A stretch of 64,000 nt of DNA from Zantedeschia hybrid cultivar (taxonomy: Eukaryota > Streptophyta > Magnoliopsida > Alismatales > Araceae), in assembly GCA_030544215.1 (NCBI GenBank), contig JARZZO010000008.1, forward strand, positions 21,468,614 through 21,532,613. The letters are read 5' to 3'. How positions within the stretch are numbered: position 1 is the first letter of the stretch; each line of letters starts with the position of its first letter. The position numbers were made by a program, and so were the translations under genes. The notes beneath the pieces are model-generated. The model saw nothing but the letters and a program-made list of their open reading frames with translations. It was not told the DNA's origin and ran no database searches. Below, one piece after another: positions 1-11,418 of this stretch.

Positions 1-2290
1 AAGTTAAATTCTTATGAAACTAGTACGCATGCAACCTATCTTCTTCAAGAACACCAAGAATACTTCAAGAACACCAAGAACCCTCAAAGATGGCCTTCTA
101 AATCCTTCCCTTACTGCTCCCCACATTTTGCTGCAGAGAAGATGTCAAATCAAAGCCAAAACCCAAGTTAAGGTCATTTCAATAAGATGAATTTAGTTAG
201 TCTTACTATAGTTACTTAGATTAGTTAAAAATAAATTATTTCTAACTATCCCACTAACTTTAACCAAGGTTGACCATCTCACTAACTTTAACCAAGATTA
301 ACCACCCACTAACCTTAGCGCCCCTTAGCACGGAGCTAAAAAGCATCAAGTTGAAGCGCAAAAGAAGCTATAAAGACTAGGAATGCAAATCATCAGGTTT
401 GGTATGAATTTAGAAGGATTTGTGGCCACATCCATTATATTACCAGTGTAGAAAGACTTTTGTTAATTGACCATAACTAATAATTAGTCAGATAATTGAA
501 TATTATTAGTGTGCCATATTACATTCAGTACAAAGAAAATTTTCTCATTAACAGTATAATAATTGATATAAAATGCTATCAACTTAAAATAATTAATCAG
601 TCGAATCAGGCTATCAATTACCATTTACATTCCTACTAAAGACTCACCTCCAAGGCAAATATGAGCAGCTAATTAATGGGTCTGGGCCTAGGTGAACCTT
701 TATCAATATAAAGGATTGATCAGAATAGCAGTGGACAACTGGCGACATTTATAAGAAAACCTATGAATATTTGATTAAAAGTAATCTTTATTGCACCACA
801 TACATGATCTGATGGCTTAGATAGTGTGGACACACAATCATATTTTCTTAATTTTGTTATGCGTCCAATCAAAGACTGGGCATCTGCCAAGCTGAAGTGA
901 CCTCTTAGTTCAACAATTTTTCTTTTGAAATTAAATTTGGCGGGCGTTGGGCTTCCACATGATCGTCATCAAATGATAATGCCGGGCTGCATCGCCCGCC
1001 ATGATGCAGTAAGCATTACTACTCTTTGATTAAATGTTTTGCAGGATAGCAGGCATCTCCATGACTATCAAGCTTTTTTTGAGTGAATAGCAAACAAAAT
1101 TCCTCCAAATGACACTTTAAAATGAAAATTGGTTGCAATTTCCATGGGAAGTCAGTGATTAGTAACAAAGCAAGATAGCATTTGGAAGATAGTTAAACTT
1201 ATTTAGCCTTAGTTTGGTAATGGAATAAGCCTAACTAGAATAAGAAAGGAAAAGGAATTCAAATTCTAAAAGATATAAAATTTTCCATTAAGACTAAAAT
1301 AAAATTGGGCCAATGTCTCACTTAAATTGGAATAAATATGAGCATCAACTTTCGAATATATTCTATTAACATAGATTTCAATGCCTATCCACACTAGAAA
1401 CATAGGACGGTTAAGAAAATCTAGTCACCTCTTATAATTTGTGTTTACCTCTTACTCGAAATAAACTTAGTTGTTAAAAAATTGCAATAACTTGTTCAAC
1501 ATAGAATGGCATCCGACCAACCCAATTAAAATTAGAATAAAAACTAAAACACATAATCTACACACATTGATTTCCATTTTTACAGTCAGCGGTGCAACGT
1601 AGGCTGACAGCTGCATTATCTTCAAGGAAAAATGTGCCTGAGAAAGTGAGAGATTCCTAATGCTCCACGGTGACATTACTTTTGTAAACCGGTTTATATG
1701 TACTTAAAAGTTAAAACTTTTAGATATCGATCTTTCGTTAGAAAAAAAAATAGAAAATGTTTGCTTATTTTACTGTAAATACCTCCAAGCGAGAAGACTG
1801 GGCTGTGCCATGGGCCCTAACGATGTTTAGCTTCTCGGAAAAAGGCCCAACCCAAGTCCTGGCCAAGCCCACATTTCTTGGTGTTGGGCCCAACCCAATC
1901 TTATCGAAGATTCTGGACTGAATTTGAGGCGTATTTAGTTTAACACGGTATTGATGTGTTGCATTGAAAATATACTTAAAATATAATTTATCTTATACTT
2001 TAAATAAGATGGTCGGGAATTCGGTCCAACAAACCAAAAGATGATAAGAGAACATATGAGCTGTTTTTTATATATTGAGATTTTAAAAATTAAAATAAAG
2101 AATAAATAAGTGGACATTAAATAAACCATGAGCTTTTGTGTCGATCAGAGTAGGATTTTTTAATCGTATAATCTCATGATTAATGTGATTCAAATAGTAA
2201 AGTTTTACTTTTATTCAATAATATAGTGTATCAATAGAAAGTATTGACCCTTTTTGTGTTATATGTGAATAAAATAGTTTAAAAAATAAG
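1..2290. other. AT-rich intergenic DNA
   Basis: No gene is supported here. Small repeats are visible: a 20-bp unit repeated twice near 46-85 (TTCAAGAACACCAAGAA core) and a short tandem run of an ACTAACTTTAACCAAG unit at 243-305. At 940-1015 there is a local inverted GGCGGGC/GCCCGCC pair followed by GCAGTAAGCATTACTAC, which resembles the 3' end of the GAGTAA MITE family described elsewhere in the window, but no matching 5' end was found. Open frames here are short and lack codon structure. Confidence 0.6.
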
Positions 2291-4045
2291 TATTTTTGTT
2301 TATTTTTGGTTATTCTGTGTGCGGGAGTTTCATTCGTGAATTAACCAAGCATGTTAGAGCCTTATACCAGTATCCCGATGGCATTGCGCTTAATTTGTCA
2401 TCTCCTCCACCTTCGCCACCGCCCCTTCCCCTTCCCTCCACCTTGTCTTCCCCTCCACCCCACCCCTTAAGGCTTTTGTGAGCTTTTGCTCAGTTCCTAG
2501 CCTGAACCCCTCCCTCCCCTCAAATGTTACCCATCTGCCCCTACTATATTCCTACCACCCTTATAACCATAACTCTCCCCTCCACCCCCTTGGTCGTTTC
2601 TTATTTTGTTGGGGTCCTCTTGTACTTGTGGTGTTTTTGTATCTCGGCTACGGCTTTTTATTGTTCTTTTCATCTCGTGTGCTTCTCTATGTTCCTCACC
2701 TCATTCTTGCCTTCCCCTATTGCTGTGTGGATCACTCCATCTCCTACTCTGGTGTTGTTTCCTGTTGGCTTCTTCGGAGGATTGGCTGGCGTGCGTTTCA
2801 GCTCCGAGAAGACCCTGACATGGGTTCTTGGTTTTTTCATGGAGGTGGTCGAGGAAGCAAGCGTCATCCATATGCCTTTCGCATTGTACGTCTGCGTGCC
2901 CTACCACCTTCTGCTGCTTAATGTTGCAGCTTTGTCGAGGAGGTCTTCCTCCTCTCCTTGCCAGCATCAACTCTCCAGCGTCCGACAGCTCCTGTTTGAT
3001 TTTTGTTTTTGTTTTTTTGAACATTAAGATGCTGCCATTCACATTAAATAAGAAACAAGAGTACAAGTGGGGCAGAAGCCCATTACAACAAGGAAGAGGA
3101 ACATAGCACAGAGGGAGCACAAGTGTACAACATATTAAGAACAAGAGAGAACAGAAAAGCCGAGCCAAGTCTTACGTGAGTTGATCATTGGGAGGACCAT
3201 TTCACGAATATAAACAGAAAGTGGATCCCAAATATCTCCTTCAACAGAAGAGGGAAGACAGCAGTTGGTCGATGCAGTCAACTAGAACAAGTAGCAGGAC
3301 CATATGTCCTACCTTAATAACGATGAGGCTTGGATGAAACACATCAATTAATGATAGGATGTGTTGCTGAGCACAGTCTAACAAGCCTCTCCACCAGCCC
3401 CAAATCTGAGGGAAAGACGAAGCAATCGAACCAAGAAGGCGGCTGATACGCCTATTAGTGCTGAATGAGATCCAAAGACAGCTCGATGTTGGCCAGAACA
3501 AGCAAGATCGACAAAATGTTCCGATAGCTTCAACAAGATACTTCATCCATATAATATTCTCGAGTCAATTTATGGTATGGTCAATTATCAAATCCTAACT
3601 AGTGACTCACTTAAATTCGATGCCACTTACTATATCAAAAAACTCTTTCTCTATTTAAGTGTCCGCCTTGGCCAAGGACTTTTGTGCATCATTCTCGAAA
3701 TATTCTCTCTATGATTATTGAGAGCGAATGATTCCGTATTGAACATACAATCACCTTTGATGATATTTTACTGAATCCGATCGCTTGACTGGTCGGGATC
3801 TTATGGTTAGAGATCCACTAGTCAAGGTCAAAGTTCAAAAGTTCACCGACAAGATGTCTTTAGTGTTTTAGGTCTAAAGACCAACCACGTAATTGTGACA
3901 CTAGATTAAACTAGGTGACAGCCAGATAAATTGTCATCCAAAATTTTTTAAATCTTCGATCAAGCATTTCACTGTACTAATGGATTTAGACCCGACCTTA
4001 AATATATATATATATATATATATTATATTTATTTATTATTTTTTT
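2291..4045. other. intergenic, pyrimidine-rich then AT-rich
   Basis: 2390-2960 is C/T-rich and stays open in several frames on both strands because stops are rare in such composition. None of the frames shows a recognisable domain, splice structure or start context, so no gene is called. The LINE-like tail lies at 3000-3170. A (TA)n microsatellite of about 22 bp lies near 4001-4022. The remainder is AT-rich without visible features. Confidence 0.5.
3000..3170 (-). mobile_element. possible 3' end of a LINE (minus strand)
   Basis: Read on the minus strand, this stretch has the layout of a plant LINE 3' end: a GGGCTTCTGCCCC-type phrase, a T-rich TTGTACTCTTGTTTC segment, AATGGCAG, then an impure A tail (AAAAAAACAAAAACAAAAA) ending near 3000. 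The upstream minus-strand DNA to about 3546 stays open for 101 codons, but no reverse-transcriptase motif was recognised, so at most a short 5'-truncated copy is present. No target duplication was found. The assignment rests on resemblance of the tail alone and could be chance. Confidence 0.35.
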
Positions 4046-4105
4046 CATTTATCTACTGCAATGCCCCCATTGTAGTTAAGGGAGGCATTGCAGCAAGTAT
4101 TACTC
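4046..4105. repeat. short hairpin related to the GAGTAA MITE family
   Basis: CTACTGCAATGCC... and ...GGCATTGCAGCAAGTATTACTC are imperfect inverse complements separated by only about 15 bases. The right end equals the 3' terminus of the Mutator-like MITE family found at 41050, 50347 and other sites here. No target duplication is clear because the right flank is an A run. Probably an internally deleted copy. Confidence 0.4.
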
Positions 4106-4737
4106 AAAAAAAAATTTGTCCAAAAAAGCGAATCATAACATAATTGTATTATTATTAATTGATCGATAAACTACCATTTTTTTCAGGGAATTATACTCGC
4201 ACAAACTTGCGCAATCTTTGTCACTGACTCAATCGTATTAGCAGCCAAGTGTTAATTATGGTACCATCTCTATCTTTATGCACATTTCAAAGGGGAGAAA
4301 AATATGGATGGACCGCGAGAGCATTTGTCCTTCCTTGCAGCATGCTTTTGACAACTCCGAAGTCCTTCTCTAGCCGGGTCCGAGCCCATTTTAGAATTGG
4401 GCTCTTTGTTTAGGCACAAGCCAACGTAGAGCCAGTTGGGTCACCCAGTCACCCTATATCATCGTGATATTTGACTCGTCTCTCCTTGTTAATTATGAGC
4501 AATGTTTGCTATACCACGCATGGTGCACCGAGTTGCAGTACAACGTGTTGAACTATGTGAGGTGCATGGCTCAAATTGTGTGGATGTGCAATTCAGTGTT
4601 TTATTTTTTTCAATTCTCCGATCAATGATCGGACAATATAAATGCTGAGCTAAGATGATCCTACAGTTCACTAACTTTTTTACAAAACAAAAAATACGTC
4701 GTTGAACTGCTATTTGATCAACATGATTGGACAACAA

Positions 4738-5400
4738 TAGGGCTGTAAACGGTTTAGAGACGGAATGGGTGTTTCCACTTCCATATCCTAGATAGATATC
4801 GAAAACAAAAGTTAAAACAGAAATACATGTTTTTATTTTTGCATCTATTTCCTATATGAAAGTAAAAATAGAAACGAAAACGGAAGTATCTATTTCCTAT
4901 AAGACACGTGCAATGTGATACTTCTTATAAGTCACATGTAACATATGTTACTCTTCATCGAGTATCATGTAATATATATGTAGTGTCATATCTATTATAT
5001 TAGGTTAAGAAAATATTTCCATTATTTAATATCATATTAGACGAGAATAAGAGTGAAGACTTTATCCCTCTTTTTGAAAGTGCCATCATTTATTAAACTA
5101 AAGTATTAATGGTAACATCTATCTAACTCGAAAGTAAAGTTCAAATCTTTGATGGTACTACTTAGCTTTTGTAATAGAAGAAAAATATAACTAATAATAT
5201 ATTATCGGAATAAATATTAAAAAGCGGATACAAAAATGAGTATTTCTGCTTCCGCATTTATTTATTTATTGGAAAAGTTGGATTCGGAAGCACTTCGGAA
5301 TCAGAAAGGGAAGGCCTCTTTTTTTATGTTTCCGCATCTCTTTTCGAAACGTCAGAAATAAGTCGAAAATCAAAAAGTCAGAGTACCTTTAACAGTCCTC
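4738..5400. repeat. possible hAT-like relic with inverted ends
   Basis: The left end TAGGGCTGTAAACGG and the reverse complement of the right end (GAGGACTGTTAAAGG) are similar, resembling the TAGGGCTGTCAA termini of the hAT-like MITEs in this window. The flanks do not show a matching 8-bp duplication. The interior is AT-rich and non-coding. Either an old copy or a chance pair of ends. Confidence 0.3.
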
Positions 5401-5712
5401 GGCGTACAGTGACTACATCGCCTCCTGCACCTCTAGGGACGTCAATTGGGCGGGCCAGCTTATGGCCTAGCCTAATCCAGCCCACATTATAGTATGTTGA
5501 GTTGACCTAAATTATTTAAATTGGATTGGATTAAATTTGAGTCGAGAGCAGTCAAATTTGGACTGGGTTAGACCACAAACTAATTGGTCCAATTTGATCC
5601 ATTGACTTTTATATTACTTTATACAAAATATAGAATATTCTTAACAATTTGATTATAAATAGGGTCAGTCCAACCAAATCCAACCCAACCCATTCACTAT
5701 TGAATTTGGGTT

Positions 5713-6364
5713 GTGCCCAACAGTCGTGTTCGGCCCACTTCGGTGGAGGATTAGGCACTATGGCGGTTTACCAGTAAGCCCGGAACATAGTCCTATATCG
5801 GCTGTCACCGTTAACCATCCTCTATCCTTCGCTATAAATACACCGCTATTTATTGCCAAAGGTATGTCTCCGAGACCCTCAAGGACCATAGTCCAAATAG
5901 CATTAAAGCTACTCTTTGCCTTCTGAATCGAATCATCTTCAGAAGTTAACTTGACCGTCGGAGGGGGTTCCTTAGGGCCGAAGCCCGGGACTCCTGCTGA
6001 CCGGTTTCTTCTTCTTTCCCTCCTACAGGGGCTCGGTTCGAATCATCGCCGACCTTCCCGAGTCGGTCTCGGCCGCCGACCTCGGACTCCTCTCCCCGGT
6101 CTCGACGCCGTGCGCCGGCTGCCCCTCGTTCGAGGGAGATTCGGTTCCGCGCTGCCCGCCCGTCAGCCAAAGGAACCTCGGCCCCGCCTTTCGGAGACAA
6201 GCCAGTCTCCGACCGAGCGACTCTCGGCCTCGGATCCTCAACCGCGCCTCTGCCTCCGTCGCCTTCCGGATCCCTGTCGGGCCTCTTACACCGATCCGAC
6301 CCAGCTCCGGATCCAGAACTTCGGATTCCAGCTTCGGAATCCGGTCGTGATAGCTTCGGCTACA
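5713..6364 (+). repeat. 5' LTR, internally deleted
   Basis: Matches the 3' LTR from CCCAACAG (5717) to the terminal CTTCGGCTACA (6364). It begins TGTG like the 3' LTR (15808-15811) and then jumps to the base corresponding to 15984, so about 172 bp present in the 3' LTR are missing; 652 plus 172 agrees with the 825-bp 3' LTR. The missing block includes the TTCGGCCCA-rich minisatellite and part of the likely U3 promoter. The TATA box and downstream region are retained. Confidence 0.88.
5833..5840 (+). promoter_or_regulatory. LTR TATA box
   Basis: TATAAATA in the 5' LTR, in the context TTCGCTATAAATACACCG, conserved in the 3' LTR at 16101. It is the likely core promoter of the sense genomic RNA, with transcription starting shortly downstream in the LTR. 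Confidence 0.65.
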
Positions 6365-6369
6365 TTACG

Positions 6370-6386
6370 TGGCGCCATCTGTGAGA
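6370..6386 (+). other. primer-binding site (PBS)
   Basis: TGGCGCCATCTGTGAGA begins five bases after the 5' LTR end (TACA). TGGCGCC is a usual opening of the minus-strand primer site in Tat-type elements, different from the TGGTATCAGAGC initiator-Met site. The donor tRNA was not identified. Confidence 0.7.
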
Positions 6387-6402
6387 AACAAACAAACAAG
6401 TC

Positions 6403-9400
6403 ATGTCTCAACGACCTGTAACCCGACGATCCGGACAGAGCGAAGCAGAGACACGGGAAGCCTCAGCACAACTGCTGCCCTCTGAAGGCGCCCCTTCTGC
6501 TCCGCCAAGCGTGGCTTTGCCCGTCATACCAGAGTCCCTCGCTGCAGAAGATCGGGTGGGAGTGCTCCAGCAACAAGTGGCAACGCTAGCCGCTGCCGTC
6601 ACGTCCCTCGTGCCTCTTCAAGAGATGGTATCCGCCATCGCCCAGCGCATGGGATTGCTGGGACAGCCTCCTCAGCAAGCACAGCTCCCCCCGCTCTATC
6701 CAGTCCAAGATGCAAGGTTCCGGCCAACGCCTGCACCGGTTTCCCCCGACGAAACCGCTACGGCACGCAGCGAGCCCTCGGCGCTACCTGCCCGAGCTCC
6801 TCGCGCCGACCGCACAACGGAGCAAGGTTATGCTTCGTCAGAATTTCGCCCGGCCAAGACCGGAGGGCAATCAGTCGCCACTTCAACCGCCCCGGACCTA
6901 GACCGACGGCTGACGGCAATGCGGAAGGAAATGCAGCAGATGGTGTCTCGGCCCTACGGGGCGCCCCTTGCTAGCAACATCCTGCAGCAGACCCCGTTCA
7001 TGCCAGAGCTCCTGGCTACCGAGGTGCCTCCTAGTTTCAAACTGCCAAAGGGCCCTCTCTACGACGGAATGACAGATCCGGTCTGTCATTTCCAGAGATT
7101 CAACGCATACCTCTCGGTCCGAGGGGTCGCCGAGGCAGTCCGCTGCCGACTTTTCCCCCTTACCCTTGAGAAGACTGCCCTAACCTGGTTCGAGGCACTG
7201 GCCCCCAACTCCATCCACTCCCTGGTCCAGTTGGGCCAGCTGTTTATCGACCAATTTTATGACGCCACCCGGCAGTGTAAAACCTCCGCCAGCCTACTAG
7301 CCATCCGGCAGGGCCCCACCGAGACTCTCCAGGAGTATTTTTCCAAGTTTCGGACCGAGGCCGCCCAAATCCCAAACCTTGACAGCTCGATTGCGGTCTC
7401 GGCCGTGATCAGCGGGTGTCGGGACGAAGGGCTCCTCGGCTCCATCGGGAAGCGTCATCCCCCTACCTTCCAGGACCTCGTAGCCCGGGCCCACAAGTAT
7501 ATCAACCGGGAGGCCCTGATGATGTCCAAAGGTAAAGGCGCAGCCGAAGCAGCCTCGGCACCTGCCCCCCAGGTGGTCCGCCCTCGGCCCGAAGATCAAG
7601 AGCCCTCCCGAAAGCGATATCGCAGGGAGGACTGGGATCGAGAGAGGCGACGGGACCCGCAACAGCGGTACCTACCCCTGCCTGCTCCCCCTTCCCGAAT
7701 GCTCATGGAGGTGAAGGGTATGATCCGGCGACCAGAGCGCATGAAGACTGATCTTCGCCGAAGGGATCCCGGCAAATACTGCGAGTATCACCGGGAGATC
7801 GGCCATACGACGGACGAGTGCCGACACCTTCGGGAAGAAATTGACCGCCTCATCCGGGAAGGTAGGCTGCCACAGTTTCGACGAGAACAGCCCTCGCCAC
7901 AGCGAAACCGGGACGTCTCTGAGACGCCCAGGCAACAGCAGCCCCCGGAGAAAGGAGCTGCTCCTCCGCCGAAGGTCACCTCGGCCCCGGTGGAGGCATC
8001 CCATCAGAGACCCAGCTCTGGGTCCATTATGATGATATCCAGGGGACCGAGAGAAGGATCAAGGCGACGGCAGTGCAGCTCTGCAACTATAGCGACGGTG
8101 GATGTCGAGCCGAAGCGGCCTCGCCAAGAAGATATTACCTTCGGCTCAGAGGACCTGGCTGATATTCAGGTCCCACACGACGACGCCCTCGTCATAAACG
8201 CTGTAATAAATAGTTACGATGTACATCGTATTTTTGTCGATAATGGAAGCGCCCCAAACATCTTATTTTACGATTGTTTTGTAAAGATGGGATTAAGTGA
8301 GGCTAATATGAAGCCTCACCGGGGCCCCCTCTTCGATTTTAACGGCTCGCCCTGCCGAGTAGAGGGTATTGTCCGACTCCCTGTAACCATAGGCTCCGCC
8401 CCCCGGCAACTAACCGTCGAAACGGATTTTGCCGTTGTGAAGATCGATTCAGCCTACAACGCCATTTTCGGCCGAAGGCTAATCGGTGGGGTCGGAGCCG
8501 TGCCTTCGTCTTTCCATCAAAAGCTAAAGTTTCATACTAGCCATGGAATAGGCGAGGCCAAGGGAAATCAAGAAGCAGCCCGGCAATGTTACATGATTTC
8601 GGTCAAAGGGAAGGCTGCAGCCGAAACCCTGGCGATCGAATCATTAGCCGAGGCGTCCCCGGGAGAAGCACTCCTCGCCATTCCGGTTCCGGGAGGCGAA
8701 GGACGGATCCTGATGATAGGCTCCGGCCTGGAGAAACTCATCGAGTTCTTAAAAAAGAATCTCGACGTCTTCGCCTGGTCTCCAACAGACATGCCCGGGG
8801 TCGACCCGGAGGTAGCCAAGCACCGGCTACACACCGATCCCGACCAGCCCCCGGTTAAGCAGAAGCGGCGTACCTTCAATCAGGAAAGGAGAGCCGCCAT
8901 CCAAGCCGAAGTGCAGAAGGGGCTGGACGCCGGGCACCTCCGAGAGGTGCATCACCCGGACTGGATCGCCAACGTAGTGATGGTGCCGAAGAAGGATGGC
9001 AAGTGGCGGATGTGCGTGGACTTCACCAACCTCAACAAGGCCTGTCTGATGGATAGCTTCCCGCTACCTCGGATAGACCAGGTGGTGGATGCAACCTCCA
9101 GCCACAAACTCCTGAGCTTCCTGGATGCCTATTCAGGCTATCACCAGATCCGCATGCATCCGGATGATGAAAGCAAAACCAGCTTCACGACCGATCTGGG
9201 TCTTTATTGCTATACCCGGATGCCCTTCGGTCTGAAGAATGCCGGTGCGACATATCAGCGCCTCGTCAATAAAGTGTTCGCCCCGCAGCTCGGCCGCAAC
9301 ATGGAGGTCTATATAGACGACATGTTGGTCAAGAGCCGCGTCGCTGCGGAACACTTGGCCAACTTAGCCGAGACGTTCTCCGCCCTGCGGCGGTATAAGA

Positions 9401-9960
9401 TGAAGCTGAACCCGGCCAAGTGCGCCTTTGGGGTAGCCTCCGGGAAGTTCCTCGGCTACATGGTCACCCACCGAGGGGTAGAAGCCAACCCCGAGAAGGT
9501 TTCGACCATCATACAGATGCGCCCTTCGGCAAACCTCCGAGAGGTGCAGAAGCTAAATGGAAGGATCACAGCCCTAAGCCGCTTCATGTCGAGGGCGGCG
9601 GATTACTGTTTCCCCTTCTTCAAGCTGCTGAAGAAGGCCAATAGCTTCGACTGGACGGATGAGTGCCAGGCAGCCTTCGACCAGCTGAAGACCTACCTCT
9701 CCAAAGTCCCCATTCTGTCCAAGCCAGTCCCCGGGGAGCCTCTGAGCCTTTACCTCGCGGTATCCAAGACAGCTATCAGCGCCGTCCTCATCCGAGAGCA
9801 AGATGGCGTTCAGAAGCCAGTTTACTATACCAGCCGAGTCCTTCAAGGCGCAGAGCTCCGGTATCTCGCTCTGGAAAAATTGGCTTTGGCTCTCGTCTCG
9901 TCCGCGAGGAGGCTCCAGCCTTATTTTCTGGCCCATTCGGTAAGGGTTCTCACCGACTAG
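6403..9960 (+). CDS. gag-protease-reverse transcriptase-RNase H polyprotein (interrupted)
   Basis: The ATG at 6403 lies just after the PBS and opens 1185 codons. Residues about 219-370 form the retrotransposon Gag domain (PVCHFQRFNAYL, LTWFEAL motifs), followed by an Arg-rich stretch and a zinc-knuckle-like cluster C460-H463-H468-C473. The aspartic protease has D613-N-G-S. Reverse transcriptase covers roughly 830-1030, with WRMCVDFTNLNKA, MPFGLKNA and the catalytic YIDDM at 970-974. The RT-linked RNase H domain starts near 1090 and ends in YYTSRVLQGAELRYLALEK. The frame stops at TAG (9958-9960) inside this RNase H region; homologous sequence continues in the same frame for another 1.9 kb. So the stop is a point lesion and not the natural end. 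The product would supply capsid and replication enzymes of the element. Confidence 0.9.
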   Translation: MSQRPVTRRSGQSEAETREASAQLLPSEGAPSAPPSVALPVIPESLAAEDRVGVLQQQVATLAAAVTSLVPLQEMVSAIAQRMGLLGQPPQQAQLPPLYPVQDARFRPTPAPVSPDETATARSEPSALPARAPRADRTTEQGYASSEFRPAKTGGQSVATSTAPDLDRRLTAMRKEMQQMVSRPYGAPLASNILQQTPFMPELLATEVPPSFKLPKGPLYDGMTDPVCHFQRFNAYLSVRGVAEAVRCRLFPLTLEKTALTWFEALAPNSIHSLVQLGQLFIDQFYDATRQCKTSASLLAIRQGPTETLQEYFSKFRTEAAQIPNLDSSIAVSAVISGCRDEGLLGSIGKRHPPTFQDLVARAHKYINREALMMSKGKGAAEAASAPAPQVVRPRPEDQEPSRKRYRREDWDRERRRDPQQRYLPLPAPPSRMLMEVKGMIRRPERMKTDLRRRDPGKYCEYHREIGHTTDECRHLREEIDRLIREGRLPQFRREQPSPQRNRDVSETPRQQQPPEKGAAPPPKVTSAPVEASHQRPSSGSIMMISRGPREGSRRRQCSSATIATVDVEPKRPRQEDITFGSEDLADIQVPHDDALVINAVINSYDVHRIFVDNGSAPNILFYDCFVKMGLSEANMKPHRGPLFDFNGSPCRVEGIVRLPVTIGSAPRQLTVETDFAVVKIDSAYNAIFGRRLIGGVGAVPSSFHQKLKFHTSHGIGEAKGNQEAARQCYMISVKGKAAAETLAIESLAEASPGEALLAIPVPGGEGRILMIGSGLEKLIEFLKKNLDVFAWSPTDMPGVDPEVAKHRLHTDPDQPPVKQKRRTFNQERRAAIQAEVQKGLDAGHLREVHHPDWIANVVMVPKKDGKWRMCVDFTNLNKACLMDSFPLPRIDQVVDATSSHKLLSFLDAYSGYHQIRMHPDDESKTSFTTDLGLYCYTRMPFGLKNAGATYQRLVNKVFAPQLGRNMEVYIDDMLVKSRVAAEHLANLAETFSALRRYKMKLNPAKCAFGVASGKFLGYMVTHRGVEANPEKVSTIIQMRPSANLREVQKLNGRITALSRFMSRAADYCFPFFKLLKKANSFDWTDECQAAFDQLKTYLSKVPILSKPVPGEPLSLYLAVSKTAISAVLIREQDGVQKPVYYTSRVLQGAELRYLALEKLALALVSSARRLQPYFLAHSVRVLTD

Positions 9961-10641
9961 CCCCTGAGGCAAATTCTCTCCCGGCCAAAGGTGTCCGGCA
10001 GGCTGGCAAAATGGGCGATTGAGCTAGGAGAGTTTGACATCTCCTACGCACCTCGGGTAGCAATAAAAGCCCAGGCATTGGCAGACTTTATCGCCGAACT
10101 CACTCCCAGCGTTTCCTCGGCATCTCAGCCGGAAGTTGACGTACCCGAAGCCAAGGACACTTCGGCTCACACACCGGCAGACGAGTGGCAACTTTTTGTA
10201 GACGGCTCCGCATGCTCCACGGGCAGTGGTGCCGGATGGATCCTGGCATCGCCCGAAGGAGTCGTCACGGAGTACGCATTGCGCTTCTCCTTTCCAGCCA
10301 CCAATAACGCCGCTGAGTACGAAGCCCTCATTTCCGGCCTCCGGGCCGCAAGGAAGCTCGGCGTCCGGAACCTAAAGGCCTTCAGCGACTCTCAACTGAT
10401 CGCCAGTCATGTTTCCGGAGAATACGAAGCTCGGGACGGGATAATGGCATCTTATCTCCAGGTGACTCGCAAGATCCTCGCTCAATTCGATTCTTGTGAA
10501 ATCCTGCGGATCCCGAGAGCCGAGAATGCCCGAGCCGATGCACTTTCCCGGCTGGCGTCAACCCAAGACGGGGGAGGAGGCCGAATGATCCTGGTAGAGG
10601 AACTCGCCGAACCAAGCCTCGGCGAGCCTGAGGCCATTTAA
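9961..10641 (+). pseudogene. pol fragment: RNase H tail and archaeal-type RNase H
   Basis: Same frame as the upstream gag-pol frame, directly after its TAG. The first codons finish the RT-linked RNase H (SGRLAKWAIELGEFDI motif). An additional RNase H follows, with the four acidic positions in DGSA, NNAAEYEAL, FSDSQ and ARADALSRLAS. Numbered from 9991 these are D71, E109, D133 and D183. This second domain is the hallmark of the Tat branch; it resembles archaeal and plant RNase HI. It ends at TAA (10639-10641), again with homologous sequence continuing in frame. It would be translated only as part of a readthrough polyprotein. Confidence 0.85.
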
Positions 10642-11418
10642 ATAACCGAGGCCGAAGCCGAGACCTGGATGACTCCCCTCGTCGCTTTCCTCCTCCGAGG
10701 AGAAGTCCCGCCAGATTCAAAGGAGGCGAAGCACGTTCGGCAACGCTCATCCCACTTCCTCCTTCTGGACGGGCTATTGTACAAGAAGTCCTTTGGCCGA
10801 CCGCTGCTACGGTGCCTCGGCCCGACTGAAGCCGACTACGCCATGAGAGAAGTACACGAAGGGGTATGCGGAGCACATGCGGGAGGAAGGACTCTGGCTC
10901 ACAAGCTTCTGAGGCAAGGATACTGGTGGCCGACACTCCGAGAGGACGCTTTAGCCCTCGTACGGTGCTGTGATCAGTGCCAGAAGTTCAGCTCCCTCAT
11001 CCACCAGGCAGCCACCCTTCTGACCCTCTTATCCGACCCCTGGCCTTTCGCTCAATGGGGAATCGACCTCCTAGGGCCTTTTCCCATCGCCACCGGCCAA
11101 AGGAAATTCCTCATCGTGGCAGTAGACTATTTTACCAAGTGGGTAGAAGCCGAACCCCTCGCGTCAATAACCGATAGCAATGCTTGGAACTTCGTATGGA
11201 AGTCCATCATCTGCCGGTTCGGCATCCCCCGGGCCATCATTTCGGACAACGGGAAGCAATTCGACAGCCGTCGGTTCAACGATAACTGCGCCGGCTTCGG
11301 CATCCTTCATAAGTTCACTTCGGTAGCACACCCTCGGGCAAACGGCCAGGTCGAAGTCACCAACCGAAGCCTGTTGCAGGGACTAAAAACCCGCCTCGGC
11401 GAAGCCAAAGGCCGATGA
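10642..11418 (+). pseudogene. pol fragment: integrase zinc and catalytic domains
   Basis: Continues the gag-pol frame. It carries the H-H-C-C zinc module (HEGVCGAHAGG, then CCDQCQKFS) followed by the integrase core. Numbered from 10669, the catalytic residues are D133 (WGIDLLG), D193 (ISDNGKQF) and E229 (GQVEVTNR). The D193-E229 gap is 35 residues, the classic DD35E spacing. All three catalytic residues are intact. The frame ends at TGA (11416-11418) within the region that normally links the core to the C-terminal domain, so this copy would produce a truncated integrase even if translated. Confidence 0.87.

Noticed and set aside
2478..3168. Overlapping frames of 92-167 codons on both strands
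   Set aside because: C/T-rich composition keeps stops rare; no domain, start context or splice pattern; several frames compete equally.
4490..4740. Further MITE starting GAGCAATGTTTGCT
   Set aside because: No matching right end within 600 bp.
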